A stretch of 64,000 bases of DNA from NCBI RefSeq assembly GCF_000425485.1, contig NZ_AUDN01000023.1, positions 62,001 through 126,000 of the forward strand. Reading direction: 5' to 3'. The stretch's first letter is position 1. Each line of letters begins with the position of its first letter. Both the position numbers and the translations under genes were made by a program. Positions 42,657 to 51,915 of this stretch are shown piece after piece. The notes beneath the pieces were generated by a model, which ran no database searches, was not told the origin of the DNA, and saw only the letters and a program-made list of their open reading frames with translations. The DNA is from Flavobacterium tegetincola DSM 22377. GTDB lineage: Bacteria > Bacteroidota > Bacteroidia > Flavobacteriales > Flavobacteriaceae.

Positions 42657-43670
42657 ATGTCAAAAACGAATCTAAAACGGCTCACTTACAAATCACCAAA
42701 TAAATTTGCTGTGGTATTTTCTATGGTTCTGTTTTTTGCAGTTTTAAGTTCTTGTAAGAAACAAGAGGAATTGAAACCCGAAGCTCCTGCCGAAATCAAT
42801 GCGCTTGCTATAGCAATCAATGATCAACTTTGGAGCGGCGAAATAGGCGACAGCTTGCGCAAAAAGTTTGCCGCACCTGTTGACGGACTTCCGCAAGAAG
42901 AGCCACTTTTTACCATCAAGCAATTTCCAATTCGATTGTTTGATGCCAATAGAAATTCCAACACCAATATAATTCTAATAAAGAAAGAAGAGCAAAATAA
43001 ATACCAATTGATTCAAGATCGGTATTTAAAGCCGCAGAATTTGGTAGTGATTTCGGGAAAGACAAATGCCGAAATTTTGAAGTACATTGAGGAAAGTGCC
43101 GATTCTCTTGCAACTATTTTTCGGGAAACAGAAATCAAACGGAGTCAGACTTTAATTCGAGAAAATCTTTTAAGCGATGCGCCAATAACCAAGCGATTCA
43201 AAATCTTGTTGGACGTGCCAGCAACTTTTAATTATGTTGTGGAAAAACCTAATTTTATTTGGTTGAAGAAAGAAATTTTAAGCGGAAACACGAGTATTTT
43301 AGTGTATAAAGTGCCCTTTAAAACGTTGCTTAAAAATGATAACATCGTGAATAATATCATCGAAATGCGCGATAAAGTTGGTGCTCGATATATTAAAGGA
43401 AAAGAAAATAACAGCAGAATGATTACTGAAGAATCCTACGCACCGTATTTCGATATCACAGTAATCGACATGAAAAGGGCTTACGAAACTAAAGGCACGT
43501 GGGAACTTAAAGGCGATTACATGTCGGGCTCTTTTATCAATTATGCTATATTGGACCGCAATAAAAAGGAGTTTATCATTATTGAAGGTTTCTGTTACGC
43601 ACCTTCCACTTCCAAACGGGATTTAATGATGGAACTAGAAGCAATTATTAAATCAGTCAAATTTTTATAA
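42657..43670 (+). CDS. DUF4837 family lipoprotein
   Basis: A 337-residue lipoprotein from ATG 42657 (MSKTNLKRL...VVFSMVLFFAVLSSCKKQEE, lipobox SSC); the upstream extension to 42615 is not protein-like. The mature part resembles the Bacteroidota family DUF4837: NALAIAINDQLWSGEIGDSLRKKF, LPQEEPLFTIKQFP and MELEAIIKSVKF. Some family members are annotated only as periplasmic proteins of unknown role. Four bases separate it from the GNAT gene, so they are co-transcribed. Confidence 0.8.
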   Translation: MSKTNLKRLTYKSPNKFAVVFSMVLFFAVLSSCKKQEELKPEAPAEINALAIAINDQLWSGEIGDSLRKKFAAPVDGLPQEEPLFTIKQFPIRLFDANRNSNTNIILIKKEEQNKYQLIQDRYLKPQNLVVISGKTNAEILKYIEESADSLATIFRETEIKRSQTLIRENLLSDAPITKRFKILLDVPATFNYVVEKPNFIWLKKEILSGNTSILVYKVPFKTLLKNDNIVNNIIEMRDKVGARYIKGKENNSRMITEESYAPYFDITVIDMKRAYETKGTWELKGDYMSGSFINYAILDRNKKEFIIIEGFCYAPSTSKRDLMMELEAIIKSVKFL

Positions 43671-43674
43671 ATAC

Positions 43675-44121
43675 ATGAAATTACAATTCGAAATAAAGCG
43701 TTTTAACGCACTATCTACCCTTGAACTTTATCAATTGTTGCAATTAAGAAGTCAAGTCTTTGTTGTAGAGCAAAATTGCGTTTACCAAGACATTGATGGT
43801 AAAGACGAGAAAGCAGTGCACGTATTGGGCAAAATGGACGATAGAATTGTAGCTTATTCTCGCATTTTTAAACCAAACGACTACTTTGACAACGCATCGA
43901 TCGGTAGAGTAGTGGTATCAGAAAATGCGCGAGCTCATAAATTTGGATTCGATTTAATGCAAGAAGCCATTGCAGCAGTGGGTAGTGAATTTGGAATCCA
44001 ACCCATCACCATTTCCGCACAATTGTACTTGAAAAAATTTTATGAAAGTCTGGGTTTTCAGCAAGTGAGCGAAACGTATTTAGAAGATGGAATTGAACAT
44101 ATTGAAATGGTACGCGACTAG
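43675..44121 (+). CDS. GNAT family N-acetyltransferase (ElaA-like)
   Basis: A 148-residue acetyltransferase. QLRSQVFVVEQNCVYQDIDGKDEKAVH is the ElaA-type N-terminus, followed by the acetyl-CoA motif region SIGRVVVSENARAHKFGFDLMQEAI. ElaA-like proteins are small GNATs with unknown acceptor. It follows the DUF4837 gene closely and its last codons overlap the converging OmpA-family gene by four bases. Confidence 0.85.
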   Translation: MKLQFEIKRFNALSTLELYQLLQLRSQVFVVEQNCVYQDIDGKDEKAVHVLGKMDDRIVAYSRIFKPNDYFDNASIGRVVVSENARAHKFGFDLMQEAIAAVGSEFGIQPITISAQLYLKKFYESLGFQQVSETYLEDGIEHIEMVRD

Positions 44122-44933
44122 ATCTTGGTAATTACCAATTCTACTCTTCTATCGTACTCAGTACCTTTTCCAAGCGGAACCGTATTACCATATCCTTTAA
44201 ACGTCATTCGTTCTTTGGGAACCCTTTTTAGAATTAGGTATTTGTAGACAGCTTCCGCTCGATTGTGCGATAATTTTCGTTTTCTAGTATGACGATCAAT
44301 CGCTTCTTTCTGCTGTTTTGGTGTACAGCAAATGTGTCCTTGAATTTCAAAGTGAATGTTTTTATTGCGCAGCAACACGCGTGCAAGTTTACTTAAATCC
44401 GACTTTGCTTTAAACGTTAAAAAACTACTTCCGCGGTCAAAAAGCAAATCGTCTAGATAAATATGATCGCCAATAACATGGGTTTTCTGAACGGTATTGT
44501 AAAATCCAGGAAGCTGAATTTTAGGCAATGGTTTTAAGTTCAAAACCACATCCACACGCCGGTTTTTAGAGCGGACTTCCGGAATATTGTCCACAATATC
44601 GTCGTCAATCATGATTCTGCCTTTCCCTTCAATTGTAACAATTACCTTGTTGGTAATCCCATTTTTTAAAATTTCTTGTTGAATAGTATTCGCACGGTTT
44701 TGCGATAAAATAAAATTATAAGCTTCTTTTCCACGATCGTCGCAATACCCAAAAATCTCGATGGTTTCAATTCGGGTAGAATCGGTAGTACGGATAAAAT
44801 CCACCACGCTTTGCAATTGTTCGGACTTCAAGCTGAATTTGTCAAACTCAAAATAAACCGAATGAATCACTTCCTCCTGAGCATGTAGTATTCCAATGAA
44901 AAGCAGCGGTATGAATTTTAAAAATCGAAACAT
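44118..44933 (-). CDS. OmpA family protein (peptidoglycan-binding domain)
   Basis: A 271-residue exported protein with signal peptide MFRFLKFIPLLFIGILHAQ. It holds two OmpA_C-like regions: residues about 25-135 (VYFEFDKFSLKSEQLQSVVDFI...RAN...EVRSKNRRVDVVL) and a second about 160-270 (LLFDRGSSFLTFKAKSDLSKLARVL...HNRAEAVYKYLI...DRRVELVI). This domain binds meso-diaminopimelate in peptidoglycan. There is no N-terminal barrel, so it probably tethers another envelope component. The ATG overlaps the stop of the S41 peptidase gene by one base. Confidence 0.88.
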   Translation of the reverse strand: MFRFLKFIPLLFIGILHAQEEVIHSVYFEFDKFSLKSEQLQSVVDFIRTTDSTRIETIEIFGYCDDRGKEAYNFILSQNRANTIQQEILKNGITNKVIVTIEGKGRIMIDDDIVDNIPEVRSKNRRVDVVLNLKPLPKIQLPGFYNTVQKTHVIGDHIYLDDLLFDRGSSFLTFKAKSDLSKLARVLLRNKNIHFEIQGHICCTPKQQKEAIDRHTRKRKLSHNRAEAVYKYLILKRVPKERMTFKGYGNTVPLGKGTEYDRRVELVITKI

Positions 44934-46570
44934 TATTGTAAAAGTATTTTATTATATGCTGCAGGATTATTTAAAATTGCAGACGCCTTTTTAATTTCAG
45001 AGTTGCTTTTTAAATAATATTTATACAATCCTTCTCGGTATTGATAGCGCAAAATCAACTCATCTACCATTAAATTTTTAATTTCATTCTGGTGCTTGTT
45101 GATCAAAACGTCTTCACTTTTCTGAATGGCAAGCGCCAATTGGTTGTACTCTGCTTTTATGGATTCATCAATGCCTTCCTTTTGTGCCAATTCAAAGGCT
45201 TTTTTCAATGTCTTTTGTGTTTCTGTATCCAAAGAAAATGCAGCTTTTTTCAAAAACTGCTTGAAAGCCGTGTAATCCGCATCAGTCAAAACTGGTATTT
45301 TTTCGCCAAGCGAAGGATTTCGGTAAAAGTAGTCGGTTGCAAAATTAAATAGAGCGTCATTTTGCTGCAAAGCCTCTGAAATTGGATTCAATTTGGTTTC
45401 CTCTAAAGCAATGTCTGGCGAAATGCCACCACCGTCATAAACCGTTCTGCCTTTTCGGGTTTTGAAGGCATTGTAATTTTTGGCATCCGTCCGAAGTGCT
45501 TTTCCACTTTCGTCTTTCTGACCGTAATCTAGCGCTTGAATGCAGCGTCCGGATGGCGTATAATACCGCGAAATGGTTACTTTAACTTGTGTTCCATAAA
45601 CCAAATCAATTGGTCGTTGAACCAATCCTTTTCCAAAACTGCGACTCCCAATAACCACCGCTCGGTCCAAATCTTGTAACGCACCTGCCACAATTTCTGA
45701 AGCAGAAGCACTCTTTCCATCTACCAAAATCACTAATGGAATTTCTAAATCTACGGGCTCAAAAGTGGTTTTATAGGCATTATTGTGTTGTTCAATTTTT
45801 GATTTAGTGGTGACTATAATTTCATTTTTAGGAACAAATAAATTACAAATATTCACCGCTTCATGTAGAAGTCCGCCAGGATTCCCTCTTAAATCCAGAA
45901 TGATTTTTTCGGCACCGTCTTTCTTTAAACTTTCCAAAGCAGCTTTTACATCCGTTGATGCTTTTCGGTTAAACTGCGTTAGAACAATATAACCTGTCTT
46001 ATCGTCCACTTTGCCAAAAAACGGAACCGCTTTTACTTCCACTTCTTCTAAAACAAGTTGTGTAGTTGCAATTTTTCCTTGTCGTTTGTACTTAATAGCA
46101 ATCTTTGTGTTTTTTGCTCCTTTCAATAATTGTGAAATATCGTCCTTAAAATCCACAATATTTATGGTTCCAATTTGGATAATTTCATCACCCGCTTTTA
46201 AACCTGCTTTATCGGCGGGATAATCTTTGTACGGTTCTCTAATGATCAGTTGGCCTTCCTTTCTAGAAATAACAGCGCCAATTCCGGTATATTCTCCCGT
46301 AGCATTGATTTTAAACTTAACCACATCCTGCTCGTTGAAGTAATTAGTGTACGGATCTAAATCGGCAAGCATCGTTTTAATTGCCTTATCCATCATCTGA
46401 CCCGGATTGGTCTGATCCACATAATTCATATTTACAGTTTTAAAAACTTCCGTAAAAATTTCAATTTGCTTGGCAATTTCAAAGAAATCATCTTTAAAAC
46501 TCGTGCTTATAAAAAAAACACCCGCTGCTACCACAGGAAGTACTATTCTTTTTCTAATATTAATTTGCAT
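44933..46570 (-). CDS. S41 family C-terminal processing peptidase (CtpA-like)
   Basis: A 545-residue exported serine protease. The N-terminus has a membrane or signal segment (RIVLPVVAAGVFFISTSF). A PDZ domain lies at about 95-175 (GEYTGIGAVISR...DKAGLKAGDEIIQI). The S41 catalytic region holds VDGKSASASEIVAGAL (nucleophile serine) and SRSFGKGLVQ (catalytic lysine). Such enzymes trim periplasmic proteins and peptidoglycan hydrolases at their C-termini. Neighbours rnpA and OmpA are the usual Flavobacterial arrangement. Confidence 0.93.
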   Translation of the reverse strand: MQINIRKRIVLPVVAAGVFFISTSFKDDFFEIAKQIEIFTEVFKTVNMNYVDQTNPGQMMDKAIKTMLADLDPYTNYFNEQDVVKFKINATGEYTGIGAVISRKEGQLIIREPYKDYPADKAGLKAGDEIIQIGTINIVDFKDDISQLLKGAKNTKIAIKYKRQGKIATTQLVLEEVEVKAVPFFGKVDDKTGYIVLTQFNRKASTDVKAALESLKKDGAEKIILDLRGNPGGLLHEAVNICNLFVPKNEIIVTTKSKIEQHNNAYKTTFEPVDLEIPLVILVDGKSASASEIVAGALQDLDRAVVIGSRSFGKGLVQRPIDLVYGTQVKVTISRYYTPSGRCIQALDYGQKDESGKALRTDAKNYNAFKTRKGRTVYDGGGISPDIALEETKLNPISEALQQNDALFNFATDYFYRNPSLGEKIPVLTDADYTAFKQFLKKAAFSLDTETQKTLKKAFELAQKEGIDESIKAEYNQLALAIQKSEDVLINKHQNEIKNLMVDELILRYQYREGLYKYYLKSNSEIKKASAILNNPAAYNKILLQ

Positions 46571-46682
46571 GCTTAAATGTGTTGGAACGTGTCATTAAAA
46601 TTGGTTACTAAAATAAACATTAAATACAGAAAAATAGCGGATTACAACAAAACCTTGATATTTAAGTACAAAAAGTTTTACT

Positions 46683-46801
46683 TGGGCGTGCCCCTTTACG
46701 TTCTCGTCTTGAAGGACGAGAACTTAAAGGGTCGGGCTGTACGTTCCCGCTTTTATTGCTTTCTGCAAAGCAATAAAGAGCTCCTCTGCCATCCCTCACG
46801 C
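46683..46801. repeat. Interspersed palindromic element, full copy
   Basis: A 119-bp element running from GGGCGTGCCCC through GGGTCGGGCTG to CATCCCTCACGC. It contains two hairpins: GTTCTCGTC/GACGAGAAC and TTTATTGCTTT/AAAGCAATAAA. A second copy is at 25381-25453, with 34 identical bases in the core. Elements of this form are, from memory, dispersed in many Flavobacterium genomes. It fills the gap between the S41 gene and rnpA. Confidence 0.8.
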
Positions 46802-46868
46802 AAAAAACAAAGTTCCTCACGCAGTAAAAATCCTTGCAATTGAAGCAATATTGTAAAGAAATTTCAAA

Positions 46869-47270
46869 TCAAACAGACGGTTTTTCATGCTGTTTTTTAA
46901 GTTCCAAAACCCATTTCTCAAAAAGCTGAATCGTTTTTTGCTCAATTTCTTGGTACGTCAGTCGCTCTTTGGTTTGATAAAAAAACATAAAAATATAAGG
47001 TTCTTGCAAGTGTTCGCGCAATAAGTGTTGATTCAATCGGTACGTTTCCCGAAGAATACGCTTAAAATAATTGCGATCCACAGCGTGCTTGAAATATTTT
47101 TTAGAAACCGAAACGCCCATCTTCATCATTTCACCATCCATTTGTTGCTCATTTGCCACAGCATAAACCAACCGCAACGGGTATTTTGAAACCGACTTTC
47201 CCTTCGAGAAGAGCAAGTCAATACTCGTTTTGCTTTTGAGTTTGTGTTTTTTAGGATACGTAAAGGTCAT
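46869..47270 (-). CDS. rnpA: Ribonuclease P protein component
   Basis: A 133-residue basic protein. TYPKKHKLKSKTSIDLLFSKGKSV at the N-terminus, KMGVSVSKKYFKHAVDRNYFKRILRETYR as the RNR motif region (here VDRNYFKR), and the helical C-terminus are diagnostic. It helps the RNA subunit process tRNA 5' ends. rpmH is not adjacent, unlike the arrangement in many other bacteria. A -7 box lies about 20 bases upstream. Confidence 0.93.
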   Translation of the reverse strand: MTFTYPKKHKLKSKTSIDLLFSKGKSVSKYPLRLVYAVANEQQMDGEMMKMGVSVSKKYFKHAVDRNYFKRILRETYRLNQHLLREHLQEPYIFMFFYQTKERLTYQEIEQKTIQLFEKWVLELKKQHEKPSV

Positions 47271-47287
47271 CAGTTTATTTTAGGAGA

Positions 47288-47295
47288 CAAAGTTA
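47288..47295 (-). promoter_or_regulatory. Candidate -7 box for rnpA
   Basis: On the minus strand TAACTTTG matches TAnnTTTG and ends 18 bases before the rnpA ATG. No -33 TTG at the normal spacing is visible. Confidence 0.45.
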
Positions 47296-47762
47296 CAAAG
47301 GTTAGTACAAAAATGGCGCTTAAAAATTTACAAACCGCAATATCAAAATGAATTAAAATAGTTTGATAAAAAAAGTATTTTTAGCTTCTAAACTTTTTCT
47401 GATGAGCGGTATGATTTTGCCAAAAGTAAGACTTCTTTTACTTTTAGTACTATTTAAAGTATTCGTTGTCAGACAAGAAAGAAATTTTAAATTTGCTTCA
47501 AGAGCGATTTGCGAAATTGGAAAAGAGCTTTCCAAATAAGATAATTCGTATACAAATTGTGCTATAATTTAAAAAAACGAGGTAGTATGTATTCTAAATC
47601 GTATTAGCGATAAAAATTAATTCTGCTAAACTGAGCTTCATTTTATTTTGTGAAAGTCCAGAAGAACCCAACTTTCCGTACAGTTTCAATGCAGATTTGC
47701 AATAAACCAATTTCAGATTTAATACGTTAAACTATATCTTTGGAATCGTTTTACCGCTGTAA
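47296..47762. other. Non-coding gap with possible gene fragments
   Basis: No complete gene is seen in these 467 bases. On the minus strand about 45 codons at 47594-47734 read like real protein (KLVYCKSALKLYGKLGSSGL...SLAELIFIAN) and end in a stop, but there is no start and a TAG lies just upstream. Another minus-strand open stretch at 47353-47535 is not convincing. The region may hold a decayed gene. Confidence 0.35.
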
Positions 47763-48176
47763 TTATTTAGAAACGTAGACATTGTAAACAATTTTCACAT
47801 CGTCATAGTTGATGTAAAACTGTTTTCTATTGTCTTCATTTTTCTTGGTTACAATTAAAATCGTGCATAATCCACCGTCATTGTCAGCACATTTCATCGG
47901 AATGGTTTCAGAATTATTTTCTACTACTTTTTCGCCATAAGCTAAAATGCGGTACAACTGAATTTCCTTAGAATTCACAATAATTCTATCCTTTTTTGCA
48001 TCTAATGAAATGACTACTGGACTGTTATTGAATTCGGTCCATTTTCCCCATTTTCCGTTCGCATTTTTTTCAATAATGCTAAAACTGTCGGCTTTAAAAC
48101 GGTACACTTGCGCAGCAACATCTTGAATGGCAAAGAAGAATAAAAAGAAAGGAACTACAATTTTCAGGATTTTCAT
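47763..48176 (-). CDS. Exported protein of unknown function
   Basis: A 137-residue protein starting at ATG 48176 with signal peptide MKILKIVVPFFLFFFAIQDVAAQ. The mature domain is small and beta-rich (VYRFKADSFSIIEKNANGKWGKWTEF...RIIVNSKEIQLYRIL) with two cysteines (MKCADNDGGLC) that may form a disulfide. I do not recognise the family. It stands alone downstream of the M1 peptidase, separated by a terminator. Confidence 0.7.
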   Translation of the reverse strand: MKILKIVVPFFLFFFAIQDVAAQVYRFKADSFSIIEKNANGKWGKWTEFNNSPVVISLDAKKDRIIVNSKEIQLYRILAYGEKVVENNSETIPMKCADNDGGLCTILIVTKKNEDNRKQFYINYDDVKIVYNVYVSK

Positions 48177-48217
48177 GTCAATGATTTTGAATCGCAAAAC
48201 TACAAATTCTATTCCAC

Positions 48218-48246
48218 AAAAGAAGCGAACTTTTTAGGGTTCGCTT
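48218..48246 (-). terminator. Terminator after the M1 peptidase
   Basis: AAGCGAAC pairs with GTTCGCTT; on the minus strand the hairpin is followed by CTTTTG, a weak T run. It lies 20 bases after the M1 stop. Confidence 0.6.
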
Positions 48247-48265
48247 TAAAATTTGGAATGTTTAT

Positions 48266-50140
48266 TTATTCTTGAATGTAAACATTGTTTTCTTTTTCAA
48301 TATCGGCCATCATTTCTGTTGGATCAATTATAATTTGCTTGATGCTCTTTTTAGGCTTGTCAATAGAGAATTGGTACGTACCAAAACTCCAAGCCCAATC
48401 TGCTAAAACCGTTCTTTTTAAATTGGTAAATGGATTTAGTTTTTCGCCAAACATCATGCGTAACGGAATGTAAAAAGTTTCGGCAGTTCCGTCCGTGTAT
48501 TCTACGTAAAGATCAATAGGCATTGGCATTCTACCAATTCTTTCCAAGGTGATTGAGGTCTTGTTTTCCTTTTCAACAACTTCCTTAATGCTGTAATCAA
48601 TGGTATTTGTTGTTCGTGTCCAATCGTTTAAATACCATTCCAACTGCGTATCGGATACTTTTTCTGCAATTCGGATAAAGTCGTTTGGTGTAGGGTGTTT
48701 AAATGCAAATTCCTTGTAGTAACGACGAAGGGTTTTCATTAAATTTTCATTTCCAATCACGTAGCCCAATTGACTTAGAAACACACTTCCTTTGCTGTAG
48801 GCCGAAATACTATAAATTTGATTGACATCATGACGGTCTGCATGCGTAGTTTGCGGTAGTTCTTTTCCGGAATTGACCATAAAAGCATAACTTTTATAGG
48901 AGCCTTCCAACGGATTATCTACTTTCTTTTCATTAATGGCATTTTCCGCAAGGTCAGAAATAAAAGAAGTAAATCCTTCGTCCATCCAGTAATGCTTGCT
49001 TTCATTGGTAGCCAAAACAAATTGGAACCACGAGTGTGCCATTTCATGAGCCGTAACTCCTTGCAAGCCTTGCATTGTACCGTTTCCAAGAATTAAAGTG
49101 GACATAGCGTATTCCATTCCGCCATCGCCACCTTGAATAATCGAATACTGTTTGTACGGATAAGGTCCCACATTTGCATTGAAAAATTCCATCAATTGAA
49201 CGGCTTTTGGTTGCAAATTTTTCCAGTTTTCCTTTATGTCTGGATTGTTTTTATAGAAGAAATGCAATTTTGCACCACCCGGAACTTGAGCCGTATCGTG
49301 GATATAATCCTTGTCTGCCGCCCAAGTAAAATCATGAACGTCTGGTGCTAAAAAATGCCACGTTAACGTTTTGGTTTTCCTGGAATGTTTTACAACGACG
49401 CCATCGTCTTGATAACCATAACCTATTTCATTAGGATTTTGCAAATAGCCAGTTCCGCCGATGATATAATCCTTGTCCAAGCTAATTTTTACATCAAAAT
49501 TTCCCCAAACGCCGTGAAATTCTCTGGCAATGTAAGGATCCGCGTGCCAACCTTGAAAATCATATTCGGCCATTTTTGGGTACCATTGTGCCATTGATAA
49601 TGCAATTCCTTCAGAACTGTTTCTGCCCGAACGTCGAATTTGAAGCGGTACTTGTCCGTCAAAATTAAACGTAAAAGTGGACTTCTGATTGGGTAATATA
49701 GGTTTCTGAAGCTGTACTTCTAAAATGGTTCCTATGGTTTTTGTTTCAGCAGATTGACCATCTTGTTTGAAGTCTAACACTTTTAAAAAACCGATTTCAT
49801 TTGGTTTCAAAGCACTAATTCGACTTTCATACGTGGTTTTTTCAGGCGTTTTGAATGTTTTAACCATTCGTCGGTCAGGATCAGAAATACTTTGCAAACG
49901 TGCATCCATTTCACTTCCCGGTTGGAATGCGTTGTTAAACAAGTGAAAGTACACTTTCTTCAACGTATCAGGCGAATTATTGGTGTAAATTAATTCTTGA
50001 GTTCCTGTGTACGTGTAATTTTTTACGTCCATTTTCACGTCCATCTTGTAATCCGCTTTTTGTTGCCAATACGAATTACTTTGTGCGAAACTGATCGAAC
50101 ATACAAGTAGAAATAAGGATGTGATTGTGGTTTTTCTCAT
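48266..50140 (-). CDS. M1 family metallopeptidase (aminopeptidase N-like)
   Basis: A 624-residue exported zinc peptidase. Signal peptide MRKTTITSLFLLVCSISFAQ. GGMEYAMSTLI is the GxMEN exopeptidase motif variant, and the zinc site is HEMAHSW (HExxH) with a second glutamate in WMDEGFTSF about 18 residues on. The first half is the beta-saddle of M1 enzymes. The C-terminal HEAT-like domain is absent, so it is a short M1 form. It degrades oligopeptides in the periplasm or outside the cell. Confidence 0.92.
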   Translation of the reverse strand: MRKTTITSLFLLVCSISFAQSNSYWQQKADYKMDVKMDVKNYTYTGTQELIYTNNSPDTLKKVYFHLFNNAFQPGSEMDARLQSISDPDRRMVKTFKTPEKTTYESRISALKPNEIGFLKVLDFKQDGQSAETKTIGTILEVQLQKPILPNQKSTFTFNFDGQVPLQIRRSGRNSSEGIALSMAQWYPKMAEYDFQGWHADPYIAREFHGVWGNFDVKISLDKDYIIGGTGYLQNPNEIGYGYQDDGVVVKHSRKTKTLTWHFLAPDVHDFTWAADKDYIHDTAQVPGGAKLHFFYKNNPDIKENWKNLQPKAVQLMEFFNANVGPYPYKQYSIIQGGDGGMEYAMSTLILGNGTMQGLQGVTAHEMAHSWFQFVLATNESKHYWMDEGFTSFISDLAENAINEKKVDNPLEGSYKSYAFMVNSGKELPQTTHADRHDVNQIYSISAYSKGSVFLSQLGYVIGNENLMKTLRRYYKEFAFKHPTPNDFIRIAEKVSDTQLEWYLNDWTRTTNTIDYSIKEVVEKENKTSITLERIGRMPMPIDLYVEYTDGTAETFYIPLRMMFGEKLNPFTNLKRTVLADWAWSFGTYQFSIDKPKKSIKQIIIDPTEMMADIEKENNVYIQE

Positions 50141-50150
50141 AATTTATATA

Positions 50151-50180
50151 AATAAAAACGGAAGGCGCGAACCTTCCGTT
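50151..50180 (-). terminator. Terminator after the S8 peptidase
   Basis: AACGGAAGG pairs perfectly with CCTTCCGTT over a six-base loop, and TTTTTATTT follows on the minus strand. It separates the S8 gene from the M1 gene. Confidence 0.8.
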
Positions 50181-50201
50181 AGTGTTCAAAATTCAAAAAT
50201 A

Positions 50202-51809
50202 TTATTTACCAGACATTTTTGCAGCCATTTGCAAAGCCGTGTAAGCATTTACAATTCTTCCGGATTTAGATAAAGTAGAAAAATCTTTTAAATCTCCTTT
50301 TTTTCTACCTACTTGAACCTTTGAATTTATCTTAGTTCCTGAATCCATCAAGATGTGTTTTACTTGACTTGCAGAAAGTTTTGGATAATACGAACGAATC
50401 AAAGCAGCAACTCCAGCAACGTTAGGCGAAGCCATTGATGTTCCAGCTAAATATTGGTAGGTATCTTCTGGCGTAGTAGCGTAAATCTGAACTCCTGGAG
50501 CAAAAACATCCACGTTAAGAGCTCCAAAATTAGAGAAATTAGCCATGACTTTTTCGCCGTATTCAAAGTTTAATGCACCAATAGTAATTAAATTATCAGC
50601 AAATTCTGTGATTTTATCGTCAGAATCATTCGGGAAGTTGTCTTCAACATCAATGTCTTTAGCATCATTTCCAGCAGCATGAACAATTAAAACATCTTTT
50701 TCTTCTGCATATTTAATTGCATCATATACCCATTGTTTGTGTGGAGAAAATGATTTTCCAAAACTTCCGTTAATTACTTTTGCACCATTGTCAACTGCAT
50801 ATCTAATTGCTAAAGCGATGTCTTTATCGTACTCATCACCATCTGGCACCGCTCTTACCGCCATAATTTCAACATTGTTAGAAGCAATACCATCTCCTCC
50901 AATATTGTTATAACGACCTTGAGCAACAATTCCGGCAACGTGTGTTCCGTGAAGTGCTTCACCTTTATCTGGTCCAATTACGTTGTTATTTCCGTACTTG
51001 GTATCAGTAAGATCGTTTGGATTATCTCCAACAACTTTACGGTAATCCATTTTTAAATTAGAACCATTCATCGTAGCGATATATCCTTCTAACTCTTTCT
51101 TAATTTCCTCTTTTAATTCCGGAACCGGTAAACCGTAAGAAAGCATTTGTTTCATCGCTTCTTTACTTTGCACAATTGCTGCATCAGTAGAAGTAATTGC
51201 CTCTAAATCAGCAATGGTATAGGTCTCTTTTTTAAGCTCTTTTTTAAGAAGTTCATCGGCACTATTAATTCCCATCATCATGGATTCTAATTGTGTACGA
51301 CCTTTGTTAGCATCTGCAGATTTTTTATCTACAATATCTTTGGCTTTCTTATAAGTTGCCTCGTCTACAATTGATTTGTCTTTTACAATTCGCTCATATT
51401 CTAAGTTTTCTTTGGTAATATCTCCTAAGAAGTTCCAACCGTGCATGTCGTCAATGAAACCGTTGTTGTCATCATCAATTCCATTTCCTGCAATTTCTTT
51501 TGGATTGGTCCAAACTGCTGCAGCTAAGTCAGGATGCTCGATATCTACACCTGAATCAATAATTGCAACAATAACTTTTACGCCTTCTTTATCTTTCAAT
51601 AATTCGGTATAAGCTTTATCAACGCTCATTCCAGGAATAGTGTCTGTTAAAACATCCAAGTGACTCCATCTTTTTAACTGATCATCGGTAATTTTTGCCT
51701 TTTTTACAGGAAGGGCATCCACATTGTACATCGCTACTTTTGTAGTACTACAACCTGTTAAGGCTAAAGCAAGTGCTAACGATAAATACGTTAATTGTAT
51801 TTTTTTCAT
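50202..51809 (-). CDS. S8 family subtilisin-like serine peptidase, lipoprotein
   Basis: A 535-residue lipoprotein (MKKIQLTYLSLALALALTGCSTT, lipobox TGC). The catalytic triad is intact: aspartate in VAIIDSGVDIEHPDL, histidine in HGTHVAGIVAQGRY, and serine in LAGTSMASPNVAGVAALI. Between the aspartate and histidine regions there is an insert of about 150 residues rich in lysine and glutamate, which is typical of some Flavobacterial S8 enzymes. No T9SS sorting tail is present, so it is probably anchored by lipid. Confidence 0.92.
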   Translation of the reverse strand: MKKIQLTYLSLALALALTGCSTTKVAMYNVDALPVKKAKITDDQLKRWSHLDVLTDTIPGMSVDKAYTELLKDKEGVKVIVAIIDSGVDIEHPDLAAAVWTNPKEIAGNGIDDDNNGFIDDMHGWNFLGDITKENLEYERIVKDKSIVDEATYKKAKDIVDKKSADANKGRTQLESMMMGINSADELLKKELKKETYTIADLEAITSTDAAIVQSKEAMKQMLSYGLPVPELKEEIKKELEGYIATMNGSNLKMDYRKVVGDNPNDLTDTKYGNNNVIGPDKGEALHGTHVAGIVAQGRYNNIGGDGIASNNVEIMAVRAVPDGDEYDKDIALAIRYAVDNGAKVINGSFGKSFSPHKQWVYDAIKYAEEKDVLIVHAAGNDAKDIDVEDNFPNDSDDKITEFADNLITIGALNFEYGEKVMANFSNFGALNVDVFAPGVQIYATTPEDTYQYLAGTSMASPNVAGVAALIRSYYPKLSASQVKHILMDSGTKINSKVQVGRKKGDLKDFSTLSKSGRIVNAYTALQMAAKMSGK

Positions 51810-51915
51810 TTTATAGATTAGTTTGATTTTTCAATATATTAGTTCCAAAGGAAGCAATTTTGTTACACAATTTCTCAAAAATAACAAAATTTTTACACTT
51901 TGCAGCATGTAATTT

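Noticed and set aside
46577..46843. 88-codon plus-strand open frame
   Set aside because: It runs across the interspersed palindromic element and has no protein-like composition or homologous pattern.
47353..47535. 60-codon minus-strand open frame
   Set aside because: No recognisable motifs, no promoter, and codon use does not look like its neighbours; not strong enough for a gene call.
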